Shown: piece by piece, positions 48,491-60,858 of the stretch
How positions within the stretch are numbered: the first letter of the stretch is position 1
How the letters are laid out: the number at the start of each line of letters is the position of its first letter
Assembly (NCBI GenBank): GCA_013397115.1
Contig: VWZW01004074.1
Coordinates: forward strand, 325,920-389,919
Direction: 5' to 3'
Length of the DNA: 64,000 nt
Source: Edolisoma coerulescens
Taxonomy: Eukaryota > Chordata > Aves > Passeriformes > Campephagidae
Made by a program: the position numbers and the translations under genes
Notes under the pieces: model-generated
The model's input: the letters and a program-made list of their open reading frames with translations, nothing else
What the model was told of the DNA's origin: nothing
Databases searched by the model: none

Positions 48491-51400
48491 TAACATAGCA
48501 GATCTCTTCTTAACCCATGGATCTCTTATTTCCCCAGAGAGGAACAGGCCACAGAATTAAACATCAGAGAATCCACACGGGAGGACACAAAACACGCATA
48601 TACACACTTCGGGAACAAGGCTTCAGTAGATTTGCTGTTCATGAAATTGCTTAAGTGAGAATATTACAAAAGCAATTTTGTGCTATGGCTACAGATAGCA
48701 TACAGGCCATGTTTATCTCAGAAGATAAGTTACCTGGGAGATGTTGATCTTATGCTCTCATTTGGCCTTAAAATCGATACCATTGTGTTACTTTTTCTTC
48801 AAATCTGCCATACGGTAGGACTCCTTCACCGATCTTAGTCTGAGTAGCTTTCTAAAACACAGTAGAGAAAAACATGATGGACAATATTGCTTTTACTTAC
48901 CCAAATTCCACAATGAGCACAAGACTGCAGGGACCGGTCTTTTTAAAATACCATTACAATTTTCAGATAATTGTAAAAAGGAGTTTTAATAACCAATTTG
49001 ACTCTTCACAGCATTTAATTTTTCTGAAAATTTAACTGAAAAGGATCCCATGGCACATCCTCTTGCAAAGCTGGGTTTGCAGAGAGCAGAGATGCTGGCT
49101 GTTAGAACACTTCCTGCTGTGGCTACACCTAGGAAGCAAACACCTTGCTACCCCACCACCCCAATCAGAACGGGATTGACTACTTCCAGAAAACAAATAC
49201 TATCTCTGTTGCCTCTAGAAAGCATCCAAGTACCAAACTGTAGATGGAATGCATTACTTCTTAGGCTGCTAAAGTTTGCAAAGCTTAATCACACATCTGG
49301 CTCCAGGAAAGTTCGAAATTACTACAAGACCAGGTTGGGAAGAATCAGCCACAGCCAGCGTGACCCCTTGTAGCAGGGCGTGTTGTAAAGCCATTGCTTG
49401 AGGAAATGGTACCAGCATTTAACCATATCTGTCATCTACAGGAAAGAAAGTACAATACAAGGAAGGCCATGCTAAGTCCATCCTTAGGAAGCAGATTTTT
49501 TGCCTGAAGAGATTTCCTCAAATCTTTAACAGGACATGTTTACCTCAGTTTAATTAGAGACAGTTTCTATCAAATGATCTGTTTCTGCCTGTTCTGCCAG
49601 CAGTGACTAAGGCAGGATTAATTGCATGCTAGGAAAGGTGTGCTGTATTGCTCACTTTCTGTTAAGGAAACAGAAATTAAAGCTGCCACACGAAAATGGA
49701 ACTGAGGCATCTCTGTGCAGCAGCTGGCAAGTGAAGAAAGGGCATTCCAATCATCAAGACATCATTTCTGAAATTCAGACAACAACCAAACGCCTTGAGC
49801 CAGTTGCACCAGCTATTGCAGAGGAAGCAAAGCTTTCTTAGTATTAGGTTATAACATATTAGGTTGTTGCTTCCTTATACTTGCGCATGAAGAAAGAACA
49901 ACGACAATGAAACAGTAACGAAGCTATTTACCAATTCACGGCCTTTTCTAACACGGGACACACCCCTCCTACAAACTGGGAGCCGGAGAGAGACATTGTT
50001 TCACAGCAAGTACGTCAGTAGCAAAAATCTGAGAACAACTCCCTAAGCAATCTCGTTCTGGACAAGAGCTCCTAGCACGTATAACCTCAGTGGCAGGGCC
50101 ACTGGAGAGATAGCGTGGCTCCCTGTCCTCTTTTTCTTGCCAACCCGTACTGGTAAGAACACTAAAATTCTGGCCAAAGTATTCTTCATGACCCAAAAGA
50201 GGAGTGCTACAGATCCCTTTCCTCAGGGATAAGAATCACTAATAAGCACAACAGCACACTGTCCTTCAGCAAGACTTGAATCGACACCTATAAAGAGGAA
50301 AATTCTTCTGCTCCTGCTAACAGCTATTACTCAGTACAATTCAGACCAGAATAAATTAACACCAATTAGATGCAATCAGCACTTTTCAGCAACAGCTTCT
50401 GGGCATACCTTTGCATATGCCTGGCTGGGAACACAAAAAGAGCTTCCTTCTCCCGGGGCTATGGTGGCTTGTCACTGCTGGATGACCATATTACTCAGAG
50501 GGTGTGGAGTTATCAGGGCAATGACTCAAAAGAATGCTGAATATCAGTTTATAGCGTGGGACTTTCACCTACCTTACCTCTGTTCGTTCATCTTCACGTG
50601 CCATCTCTGGGAACATGTTTTCTGTGTCTAGGAGTCCACAGTGAGCTGCTTATTTTGAAAATACAGTGTAAATGAGAAAACATAATCCATAAATGTTTTC
50701 AAGATATTTTCTGCCAACACTGCTGCTCTGTTTGTAGCTGATTTATTTCTGTCAGCCTCTTAGATTTCTCATTATATGTAGAATTACCTTGGAACAGGAA
50801 TGTGAAGTTGAAAACACTGATTTAGGTGCAATGCAATCCAAGAGCGTACATCATGTATACCACTAAGTCCTGTATGTTTAGGATCCGGAAAACAATAACG
50901 TACTTATACAATGCATTGCCTTGCAGAATTTAGAGGTAACTACATGTAATAGCATTAACGATTGGTTCTTCAACAAAAATCAGATTTGAGCAGTTCTATC
51001 TGATTCAGACTTCTCCTTCCTACTTTTTAGTTTTAGTAGCTATCCTGAATTTGTTTTCAGGAAGAATCTTCTAGGGAAAGAAGGGAAGGAAGTTATCTTT
51101 CTTCTCTATTTCCTAGCACTCTGCTAAAGACGACAGGTATACTTGAAAAGACTCATGCACAAGACAGAATTGTTTTTCCTTGCCTGACTTCTGCCCTAGA
51201 CTTGCTTTGAAGCCTCAGCAAAAAAATTTAAAAACCGTCTTCTGCCTTATGTTACCTCTGCCACCCCTAAAGAAAGGGATCTGACCATAAAGCCAAAAGA
51301 ATGTCTGAAACCACTGATAACAGACTAATTCAGTCACTATTAGCCATTAGAAAAATAAGAGAAAGTCTATACAACATAATATTTAAGATGTGCTACATGG

Positions 51401-53863
51401 AATGACCTAAATCCTGTTCCATATATACAGACTATTTGAAAACTCTCTGAAACAGAAATTAGAAGCCTGGTCTCCTCATGTATAACGCTTTCATAGGAGC
51501 ACTTGATAAACCCCATTTCCAAAAGGTTTTAACCCTTCTGCACTCTCCTGGGAAACCTAGAATACAAAACATTGTCTTACTGTGCAAAGAAGTCTTCTAA
51601 ACCTCTACACGCTATCTTCACAGAGACAAATAAATTAACATAGGGACACCAGGACTTCCCGGGGTTGTGTCTTGTCAAAGCAAACTCCAGCCATCCATCA
51701 AGAGGTCAGAGTTCACAAGTTAATAGTGACCAGCTGGAGGTACTTAAGTTTGAAGATTGGGGGTAAAAAGCCAATCCTATATTCAAGCTTGCCTCTTGAA
51801 GGCTCACCTACTCAATGTCAGCATCTTCTGGATGGCACTCCGAGGCACCTGACTCACCTGTAACTTAGTACATACCCATGCTGAAACACAAGGTGCCTAT
51901 AGGCACTCAAAGCTTGGGGTCTGGTGTTCCTACGCCCTTTTCTGAAGTCAGCCTTCAGGCACTTCAGGAGGGATTCCACATCACTCAGGACTTCTACATT
52001 TAAATCCTATTGTATTCCTAAATTCTACATCTTTGATGCATTCTAGGTGTAAGTCGCTCAGGCTCGCCCACAAACAACAGGAGATTAGGGGGCTCAAAGG
52101 GGGCTCAAAGCAATAAAATGACATCGGCCACCCTAATCTGTTTCCCTTTCTTCTACAATTCTGCAAGCTGTATGGCAGGGGCTCATTTATTATTTTAATA
52201 TCTATGAACTACTAATAGAATTTGCAAAATTCATCTTGACACTGCAAAATGAGTTTAAAACAAGACTGATGAATGCATGCAAACAGAAAGGATCCAAATT
52301 AATGCAAAAATCAACCTAGCCCAAAGCAAACTACTAGCCTTCACACAGATTTGTATTCACACACTGAGACACCACTTTGGCAACTGTCAGACACCCTTAG
52401 TGAAGTCAGTAGGATGTTATGTTTAGAAGAGGCCTTAAGGTGTGGTTTTAAATCAATTTAATTAAAATAGTAAGAAAAGTTGTGCCTATCCTACTGAATG
52501 GGATTAGAGTTCCAGATTCATTAATTAGACAGGTATCAGCCTAGCCACTGTAGCTGCATATGGAGGCCTAAGCCTGTGGTTAACATCAGGCACAGTGTGA
52601 TTAAACCCAGGAAAATCTGGCAAGAAATGAATGTTTATTATCTGCTTTTAAACTCATTCCCTACTAATAATCAAATTTAATAGGTATGGTGCACCCTCCA
52701 ATTAATACTGACCAAGGGAAAAGGAAACTAGAATTCTCAACATTAGTGGGTACCCAGTCTTGTAATGTTTTATGCAACTTTTACAATATACAGTGATGGA
52801 AATTCCCAGATGATAATGTAGATATGACATTTGTCTTAATTTATAGGAAGTAGCTCACTTATGCAGGTAGTGCTGATGAAGAAAACCAACCACAAATTCA
52901 GGGAATGTGTTGCACGTTCAGCACATAAGCAGAATCTGCCCCTAGAGATTATACTGAAATCAATGAGCCTTTAGAGACAGATATTTCCATTTGAAGTTTC
53001 CAATTAAAACATGCATTATTTATAGCAGTAGAACCTTTGCCTGAATACAACACAAGAGTCTTTTGTCAACTCTGCTACAGCCCTTAACCTATGCTGAGCC
53101 TGCACTTCGTGGAGCTACTGCTCTATGAAAGGTCTTTCATGACAGCAAAGTAGGAAGGACAGGGAATGCAAGGATCAGTTTGTTCAAGAGGAAGCACAGT
53201 TAACACCTTAAGACCTAGCTCGGATTCGTCTCAGACTCATGGAAATTTACATTCAAAAAACTACACGCATCCCTGTTTGCTGGATTACAGAGAGAAAATA
53301 AAGCATACAAATTCAGACATTCCTTGAAAAATTGGGCTTGGAGTCAGATATAGACTTGGAAGATTTCTACTATACCTGGCAGTTGCGACTAGAAAATAAT
53401 TGCTTACTGGTCTAAGTACATTTAAAATATTTTATATTATTCAGTGGTAGTTACACATGAAAGCCACATTAGACTTCCACTACTAGCTGCTCCTGAATTA
53501 CCAAAGTGTGTGAACTTCTGATAAAAGGCTGGTGTTCCAAGATGTCTTACAAAGCAAACCAGAAATATGTCAAGATCATTAATTTCTGAATCTAAATTTT
53601 TTTCCTTTTTTAGAGTGCAAAGAAATAATTCTGGTAGAACCTGTCATATTCATATTGAAAGATCACTTACAAGGACATACCGAAATCCTTCACTTTTCTT
53701 CAGAATAACTATACTGCCTGGGGCTGGGATAAAGAACAGATTAGAATTTGGCTCTATAAATCATACCTTGTACGTACAAAACCTGTTATCAGCAGTCAGT
53801 CTTTTCAGTAAACTAATTAATGCTGAATATTTCTGCCCACTTACAATAGGGTAATAAACATAC

Positions 53864-53876
53864 AAAAAAAAAAAAA
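53864..53876. repeat. A13 homopolymer
   Basis: A pure adenine run followed by GAAATAAAG. Simple repeat. Confidence 0.85.
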
Positions 53877-56800
53877 GAAATAAAGCACTTATTCTGTATT
53901 CAAGGTCCCCTTTCTAATTAACTTATCAAGCTTATTGTACAGCCTGCTTGAACAACAGTGGGGAAAAAATGGGAAAAAAAACCCCCAGCATATTAAAAAT
54001 TCTAGTGGGCATGCAACTGCACCATACACCTGCAGCTCAGCTACTCCAAGCTACTCTTGCCTGTTCTCAAATGCCAAGATTGAGCTTGGTGCTTATGTGA
54101 AAGATGTAACACAGGGCAGAATGCTGCCAGAAGTAATCTCTAGTAATTACTAGTCATTTAGTAAGTGGTACAGACCATCCTTCACAACATTACTGAATAA
54201 ATTCCCTAGAAAAGCAGATTACTTACAACACAATTGTCAAGGTGACACCAAAATGAAAGCTCAGTTCACTTACCAACTATTACAAGTCTCCTCATGCATT
54301 TTACAAGATTGGGACTGTTGATCTGAGTTTTGGCTGAATTCCAGTTTGTTTAATTAAATTCCACATACCTACATTTCCTTCACATCCTTTTGCTAGTGCT
54401 AAATGCTATTAAAAAACCAACACGTTACATCAGTGTCCTCTGGGCCCAACATCAACAAGGATCAAAACATTTCGCCAAAGCAAAGTCAGGGAAAAGCCGC
54501 CAGAATCCTTCAGAATAAAGTGCTGCTGTTGTCATAAACGAGTACTTACCACTGAAGCAATTTCAAGTTAAAGAACCATCAGACTCTTGTGCAAACAAGT
54601 TAATACAATTCACATGGCAGCATTTTAAGGAAAGAAAACACTTCCCATTTCATGTACACTGTATGTAACTGTATGTACTCAGTTGCAAATGTCCAACTAC
54701 TATTCTTCCAGATGAAGAGGGGCCAAGTGTTTATGTCTGGTATGCATCTCCAACCTTTTCTGTGCCAAATGTACAACAGGAAGATGAGACTTGGGATGTT
54801 CATCAGTTTCCTACACTATGAGAATTTGCTTCTCTTAAAATTTTTTTTTCTTTAATTCTTTCACAGAGATTCTACTTACAAATTGCCAGCAACTTCTCTC
54901 CACATAACTCTCTAACTAACACTTTCCTGTAAATCAAGAAATCTACAACTTACCTGAAGGGAAACTTTTATCCTGTTGCAGTAGTATATTCTTCACAATT
55001 GTGTTTCAGAGAATGGTGCTTCTGCCTGGTAGAAAGTTGCGATACAAGGTTTTTAATCCCCATAGGTTTTTTAAACCATAGTCAAATAACAAATGTGGAG
55101 TCTTAGAGTAAAACCATTTTAAAGAGAAATTTCTATTTGGCTAAATAAGATCCAGGTATATTTAACCACTGAATTTTTAAGTCAAGTTTATTTGATATCA
55201 TATTTCAACAGTTTATATTTTTATTTCAACATTGGATAAGCTTATGATAATACACTCACTTTGTTATAAAAATAACCATGAAGAAATTCAGTGAATTTTG
55301 TTTACTCCATGGATTGCTACAGCATCAGCATATTTTCTTGAATCATTTACTGTTTTATATTGAAATGAAAGATGCAAAGAAGAAACGACTGGTCGGGTTC
55401 ACTGTCAGCTTTGGCACATTTCAACTGATTTTGCCTTGAAATGTCAAACTCTTCATTGGTAAGTAAGCAGAACGTATCAGCAAGAGGTAATCAAACCAGA
55501 AATCAACATGTTCACCCTTTGGACAGGACAAATCCCCATGATCTTCTCAGCACACTGGAGTTACCACCTGTACCATAACCCACACAAAGCACTCAGGAAA
55601 GACCCCTCTTAAGTGCTTTTAATTGGCACATAAGAAACATTTTCCCTCTTCTTACATACAATCCCTGGCTTTCAGCATGAAAGCCTGACAATGCCAACAA
55701 CTTCTTTATTTGCTGGAATGCTCAGGTGGAAGTATAAGAACCTAATATTCCACAGGGAGTGGTTTGAGGGTAAAGGTAGCCTGGAAACTGGTTAATGAGA
55801 TTCCTGAACTCAGGTGATATTTCTTAATGTATTTTTAGAGAAGTTTATCAGGGGAAGAAGAGCAGCAAAAACTAGAGCCAAACACCTCATCACCAGTGTG
55901 ATGTCAGCCTATGTGAAGGTCCAAGCTCTTCTGAAAGCTATAATAAAATAGACATGTATCAGTGATTACAGCCATCAGCAGCAGTGAGTGAGCACTGCAC
56001 AAACACAGGCTGTCAGTCTCTAGCTGTAGTTCTTACAAATCCAAAATAGCCAAACAGTAGGTCAGGGGATGAGTCATCCCTTGCAAGATCTCACAGCTCT
56101 GCCCAGCAGCAGATCCAGCCCAGAGCAGCTCTCCCGAGTGATTTTACTTACAGCTTACCTGTATTCCCAAGTGAGGGATTCTAGACCTAAAGTGCCTCTC
56201 CTTTTACACAAGCAAGATGATGCCTTTCACCACTTTTTTCCCTACCACTGTTAGTGGAGTTTGCACCATGTTTTCAGCAGTATTTCTGTTTCAGTTGTGC
56301 AGCTGTGGATATATCTATTCTTTTAAAATAAAACCTACATAGAGACAATAAAAAAATCTAAACTCCTACAAACACAAGTGTCCCAATTTACTTTTTAGTC
56401 TTAATAGGACCTATATGCATTTAGATCCTTTGGATACAATTGCTCCAGCATGTAACCAACTACACCAGAGATGCACACATTTGCGAGTACACATAATTCC
56501 AGCTTAATGTAGTGAAAGCTGCAAATTGTTCTGAACTTGCATTTGTCATTTATTCTACCTATTCTGCATTATGACAGAGGGACATACCTCAAAATAAGGA
56601 ACTCAACCATAACACAAATACTGTCAAGGATTCATTCTATATTAAAATGCGAGGTTTGCCACGCATTTACAATGGGTCAAAATCCTGCCCTGAGATAGTG
56701 GAATTGTCATCTGATACTTACCAAAATCTCAGTTCTTTCAGATTCAGGAAATACCTAAACTACAATCTAAACCTTTGGTTTCTGGCACTTTCCTCATGCA

Positions 56801-59177
56801 AGAACAGCGCTGTACACAGGCTGTAAGAGAACCCAGACTGTGACTTGTGGGTTAGTCTCAGCACTTGCGACCTAACATCAAACAGTGAGACTCCAAAACT
56901 TACCAATGTGTAACACAAGCTTCTCCGAATTTAAGGTTTCCATTAAACAAATATTGAGGATCCATTTATTTTGGCAGCACTCTTTGCAGACCTACAAGGT
57001 AAGATATTGAAACAATCACCTACAGGAAGATTCATCCCACACAGTGTCAGCCAGCAGGCATATTATCTTCTAGATTCCTCCTGTAAAGTTAACTGTAGGC
57101 AGGCAGTAAGAAATCCTAACAGGTGAATTAGCCTACACATTTAAGTGATATCTCATATGAAATTAAGGTGTCTTGCAGGAATGCCCATCATTCTCCAATG
57201 AGCATAGAAGGGGATCCACAGAGAGGTCAAATTAAACCATTTAAGTTGGCTAAATCTAATTTTTAGACTGATGTATACACCATACTAGTTTAAAAACCTC
57301 ATGGCTGGTAATGCCAATATTTATGGGTTTTCTCTATTTGGGGCAGTGGTACTTGGGTAGTGGTGTTATTACATGAATACAAGCAGCAAAAACCCCTAGA
57401 CTTCCTTACAACTATGCTTAATAGAAAAGCATATCTTAACCCTCCTTTTCCTTCACATAACAAAAAATTTAATTGGTTGGTCTAGCAGAGGAAAAAAAAA
57501 TCCATTTTCAAGCTAAGATTTATACAAAAGATGAAACATTTTCCCATCCATTATTATTAAAGCACACAGAATCCTTGCCATCTCTACTATCATCAGGAAT
57601 ACACAATTTTCAGGAAATCTTGCAGTCTTTGACAGCAAAGCTACAGAAAATGTGAACCTGTCGGATTCTGTGCCATCAGAAGCAGTCATCTGCCTCTTCC
57701 AAGACACTAAGTGTGGCAAATATCTCAAGCAAATTTATGTCCCATCTTCAACTCAGCTTTAAGCTCTTGGTAAGACAAAAGCCTTAAAATAAAAGACTGT
57801 TGTGAACAGCCCAGTTACATACTCATACACATCCATAAATGCATCAATACACATACAGATGCACACTTTCCTAATTGAGTATTAGTAAACAACTTATATT
57901 TATTCATGAACTATATGAGAATACCATATAGGTTTAGAGATTACACTTTTCTGTATTTCATCACTGCAGTTATGCCATCCTTAGTCTTGCTTACACTCAG
58001 ATCTGCATGTGATTTCTACCCTTTACACCTCCCTTTTGAACACAGCCCACTGAATCAGTCAATGGGTTCTGTGTGGGTGCAAAATGTATGCTTGCGGACG
58101 GGGTTGGGTTTGTCTAGATTTTTCTCTTTTTTTTTTCTTGTTTTTCTTCTTTAGTATTCTTAGATTTTATTGTATTTTAGATAGAATTTCAGAAGTAGAG
58201 GTTGTCACATTCTGTTGCGCTTAAAAATCTTAAGACCAACACAGACCCGAAAGAAACTACTTAAGAAAAAAAATCAAACCAAACAAAACCTTAACTGTAT
58301 TTACCCAATTCAGGAAAACTCCTTTACAAGTGGCAATTTCAAACATCCTAACTATTTAGGTCAGGAACATTATGCAGATAGGAACTAAGTATTTTTAAGT
58401 ACAGATTTCACGTAGAACAAAAGAATACTTCCAGACAGTGTAATTGTTTACTCTAATGAACACTAGTTAAATTATTCACTTCCTGATCTCATAGACTGTC
58501 ATTATAAGTTTTTGACTTATTAAAGAAAAGATCTATTAATTTCAAATGGAACCAGTTTTACAGCAAAAGTTGAGCATGCAAGTGTTTATAGTATCATGAT
58601 GGCTAACATGCATCTAACAGGGCAAAGCAAGCTGGTGGAAGGAGGCACATTGGTATTTTGCAAGCAACAAAACAGTTGGGCTGATTTATTACAAGTAAAT
58701 GAAAAAGCATGTGCTTCTGAAGTAATACTGCAAAAAGAGACAAAATATGACAGATATTACAGAATGATTTATTTTTAAAAGTATTTTTAGTCGTATAGGA
58801 CTTAAAGAGTATGGCTCCCTGTCACTAAGTTGTATCCAACGACTAAAGAAATCGTTGTAACAACGTCAGTAAGTGATCATTCCATTATATGAATTTCCTT
58901 CATTTTTCGTTACATTTGGATAATGTTAACAATTCTGAGTTTTTGCACACCTGCCACAAAAGCTAGGAAAAAGCCTTTTAGCCTGCTCTTCCATTAGCAG
59001 ATACTGAAAGCTCTCGGTGAAGAAAGAATTTACTTTAAGCTCAAGGTATTTTATTACTTTTGATAAATGTATTTCCAGATTTTAGTTCAGACATCAAAAG
59101 AATCTCCAAACAGAGCACTAGTTTTGTAATCAGAACCACCATTATTATGACAGCTAAAGAACCAGAATACATTAAGC

Positions 59178-59193
59178 TTTTTTTTTTTTTTTT
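59178..59193. repeat. T16 homopolymer
   Basis: A pure thymine run directly after AAGC. Simple repeat, probably length-variable. Confidence 0.9.
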
Positions 59194-59537
59194 GTTATGC
59201 AAGTAACAAACCCAGACTAATTAAACTGTCTCTCCACCAACCACTGCATACCTCAAGGAGTGACTCGTGGACATTAGCTTATCTTAGTTTCAACTTTTCA
59301 GCTTTAGGAAAAGAAATAAAAGAAGCAAACAATATATTATTTAGTGTAAAGAGCTTAAAGACACGTGAATTTAACATTTAAACATCTGCTAAGGCTGCTA
59401 AGTTTGTACTTGGAACACGTACTTCGGCTTTACTAAGACCAGCTAATGCTCCCACTCATCACATGACACGCCCTGCCAACACTGCAAAATGAGAGGTGTT
59501 TAGTACTATCAAGAATGCAATCATTTCCTCAATCCAT

Positions 59538-59558
59538 GGGGGCGGGGTGGGTGGGTGG
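59538..59558 (+). other. G-quadruplex motif overlapping a GC box
   Basis: The plus strand has GGGGG-C-GGGG-T-GGG-T-GGG-T-GG, so at least four runs of three or more G separated by single bases. That is the most stable class of intramolecular G-quadruplex. It contains GGGGCGGGGT, a consensus Sp1/KLF GC box. The surroundings are AT-rich and have no CpG island. Whether it marks a promoter, an enhancer or nothing cannot be told from the sequence. Confidence 0.75.
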
Positions 59559-60830
59559 AATCAAAACACTACAAGCAAAGCTGCAGACAAAAAAAAGCTG
59601 TGTGGTGAACCTAAACCACCAAATGAAGACATTCAATTAGTGAATGAACACGGTTTTGGTTTTTTTTTTACATAAGTTACTACCACTTGTCCCAGTACTC
59701 CTTCACACACATGCACTGATACTGTCACCTACTGGATATTTTTGTATTTATCCCATTAGTGTTCCATACATCTTTCAGTAGAGTCTATGTGGTAGTTATA
59801 TAGAGAGAAAGATGTAAAGAAGAGCCAGAAAGCAATTCCCTTAAGCAAAAAAGCCTTCACAGAGCCAAGGTCCCAATAGGAATGTATGCAAATGCTTGAC
59901 TTCAGTAGGAGTGCATACCTCAAAGCATGGGATTTTGTTGTTTTTTAAAAGCCACCAGATTTACAGAATTTGTCTGACAGAGGGATTATCTACACCTACA
60001 AACTCCGTGAGCAGAGCCAACATTTGTAGGCCCTCTCACTTGCATGTGTTTGCAAGTGCCACCAGAGTGGCACAAGAGCAGAGCTCACGTTTGAAAAGCT
60101 TCTCACCTATCAGGAAACGAAAAGCAAATAGGAAGGATGTTGTATCTTCCAGGCAAACACCAAGTGTGTGTGGGAAATTCAGGAGAATGTCAGGGGATCA
60201 GCATTTACAGCACATCCTCCAAGCCACAGCTCATCTTTCACGTGATCCTGTTGCTAATGATGCACCCTCTTAGACACTGCTCTGGGCAGTTAAAGGTTGC
60301 AGTCTGTTTTACCAGTAGCAGACCTACTGCATCTAAATTTGGCTTCAACCATAAGTCTAACCAAGATAGACTGGCCAGAACCAAATTCCAAATTTAGTTT
60401 TGATCTTTTTTTCTGAATCAAAGTTCAGGGGGACAACTTCAAGTGTATTCTATGTCACCAATTAAACCAAACAAATTCTCCAGAAAGGGGAAATGTAGCA
60501 GAAGAGGAAATTTTCAAAAAGCAATAGGAAATTACATTAAGGTAAAATCATTTTAACTTAATGAAGAAAACACACAAAGAATTTTCTGTAAAGACATCAA
60601 GGACAACATTTAGGTCACAAATACAAAGGAAAATATTTACTTTCAAAAATACAAACATTGAGAGGTACGTTCTTAAAGGATAGGCCACCCCTTTCATTTA
60701 CATTCCCACTGACAAAATGTAATTTACAATGTTTAATTTCACACTTGTATGAAAATTCTGAAATATTTGTCTTACTGTGGAGAACCTGAAATGAACCTAA
60801 TCAGGAAGAAAGCACAGACTGAAAAAATGA

Positions 60831-60858
60831 AACAGAATCACAGAATGGTCAGGGTTGA
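60831..60858 (-). repeat. Minimal CR1 3' tail
   Basis: ACAGAATCACAGAATGGTCA followed by GGGTTG is the reverse complement of a CR1 3' terminus (the ATCACAGAATGG variant). Beyond about base 60858 the similarity stops, so only about 27 bases of the element were inserted or survive. It resembles the terminus type of the 47.8-kb copy more than that of the 40.9-kb copy. Confidence 0.75.

Larger units (their letters stand above)
48491..60830. other. Non-coding, repeat-poor, AT-rich DNA
   Basis: No gene is supported over 12 kb. Homopolymers include A13 at 53864-53876 and T16 at 59178-59193. A pyrimidine tract at about 58119-58152 ends in TTTAG, a splice-acceptor look-alike. GGGGGCTCAAAG-like words are doubled near 52087-52110. 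TTGAAGTCAATGG-like words near 52400 and 52950 hint at decayed ancient repeats. Three exon-like segments with good splice signals (50578-50645 minus, 56978-56998 plus, 58998-59045 plus) are discussed as findings only. A G-quadruplex motif at 59538-59558 is listed separately. The repeat-poor nature would suit a large intron or a conserved gene desert. Confidence 0.6.

Noticed and set aside
54951..55030. Minus-strand exon ending at a strong donor (CAGGTAAGTT) near 54951
   Set aside because: All three frames of the upstream segment hit stops quickly. At best it is a non-coding exon, with no supporting evidence.
58119..58155. Strong pyrimidine tract plus TTTAG as a splice acceptor
   Set aside because: The sequence after it is AT-rich with early stops and no donor. 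It is best read as a T-rich simple tract.
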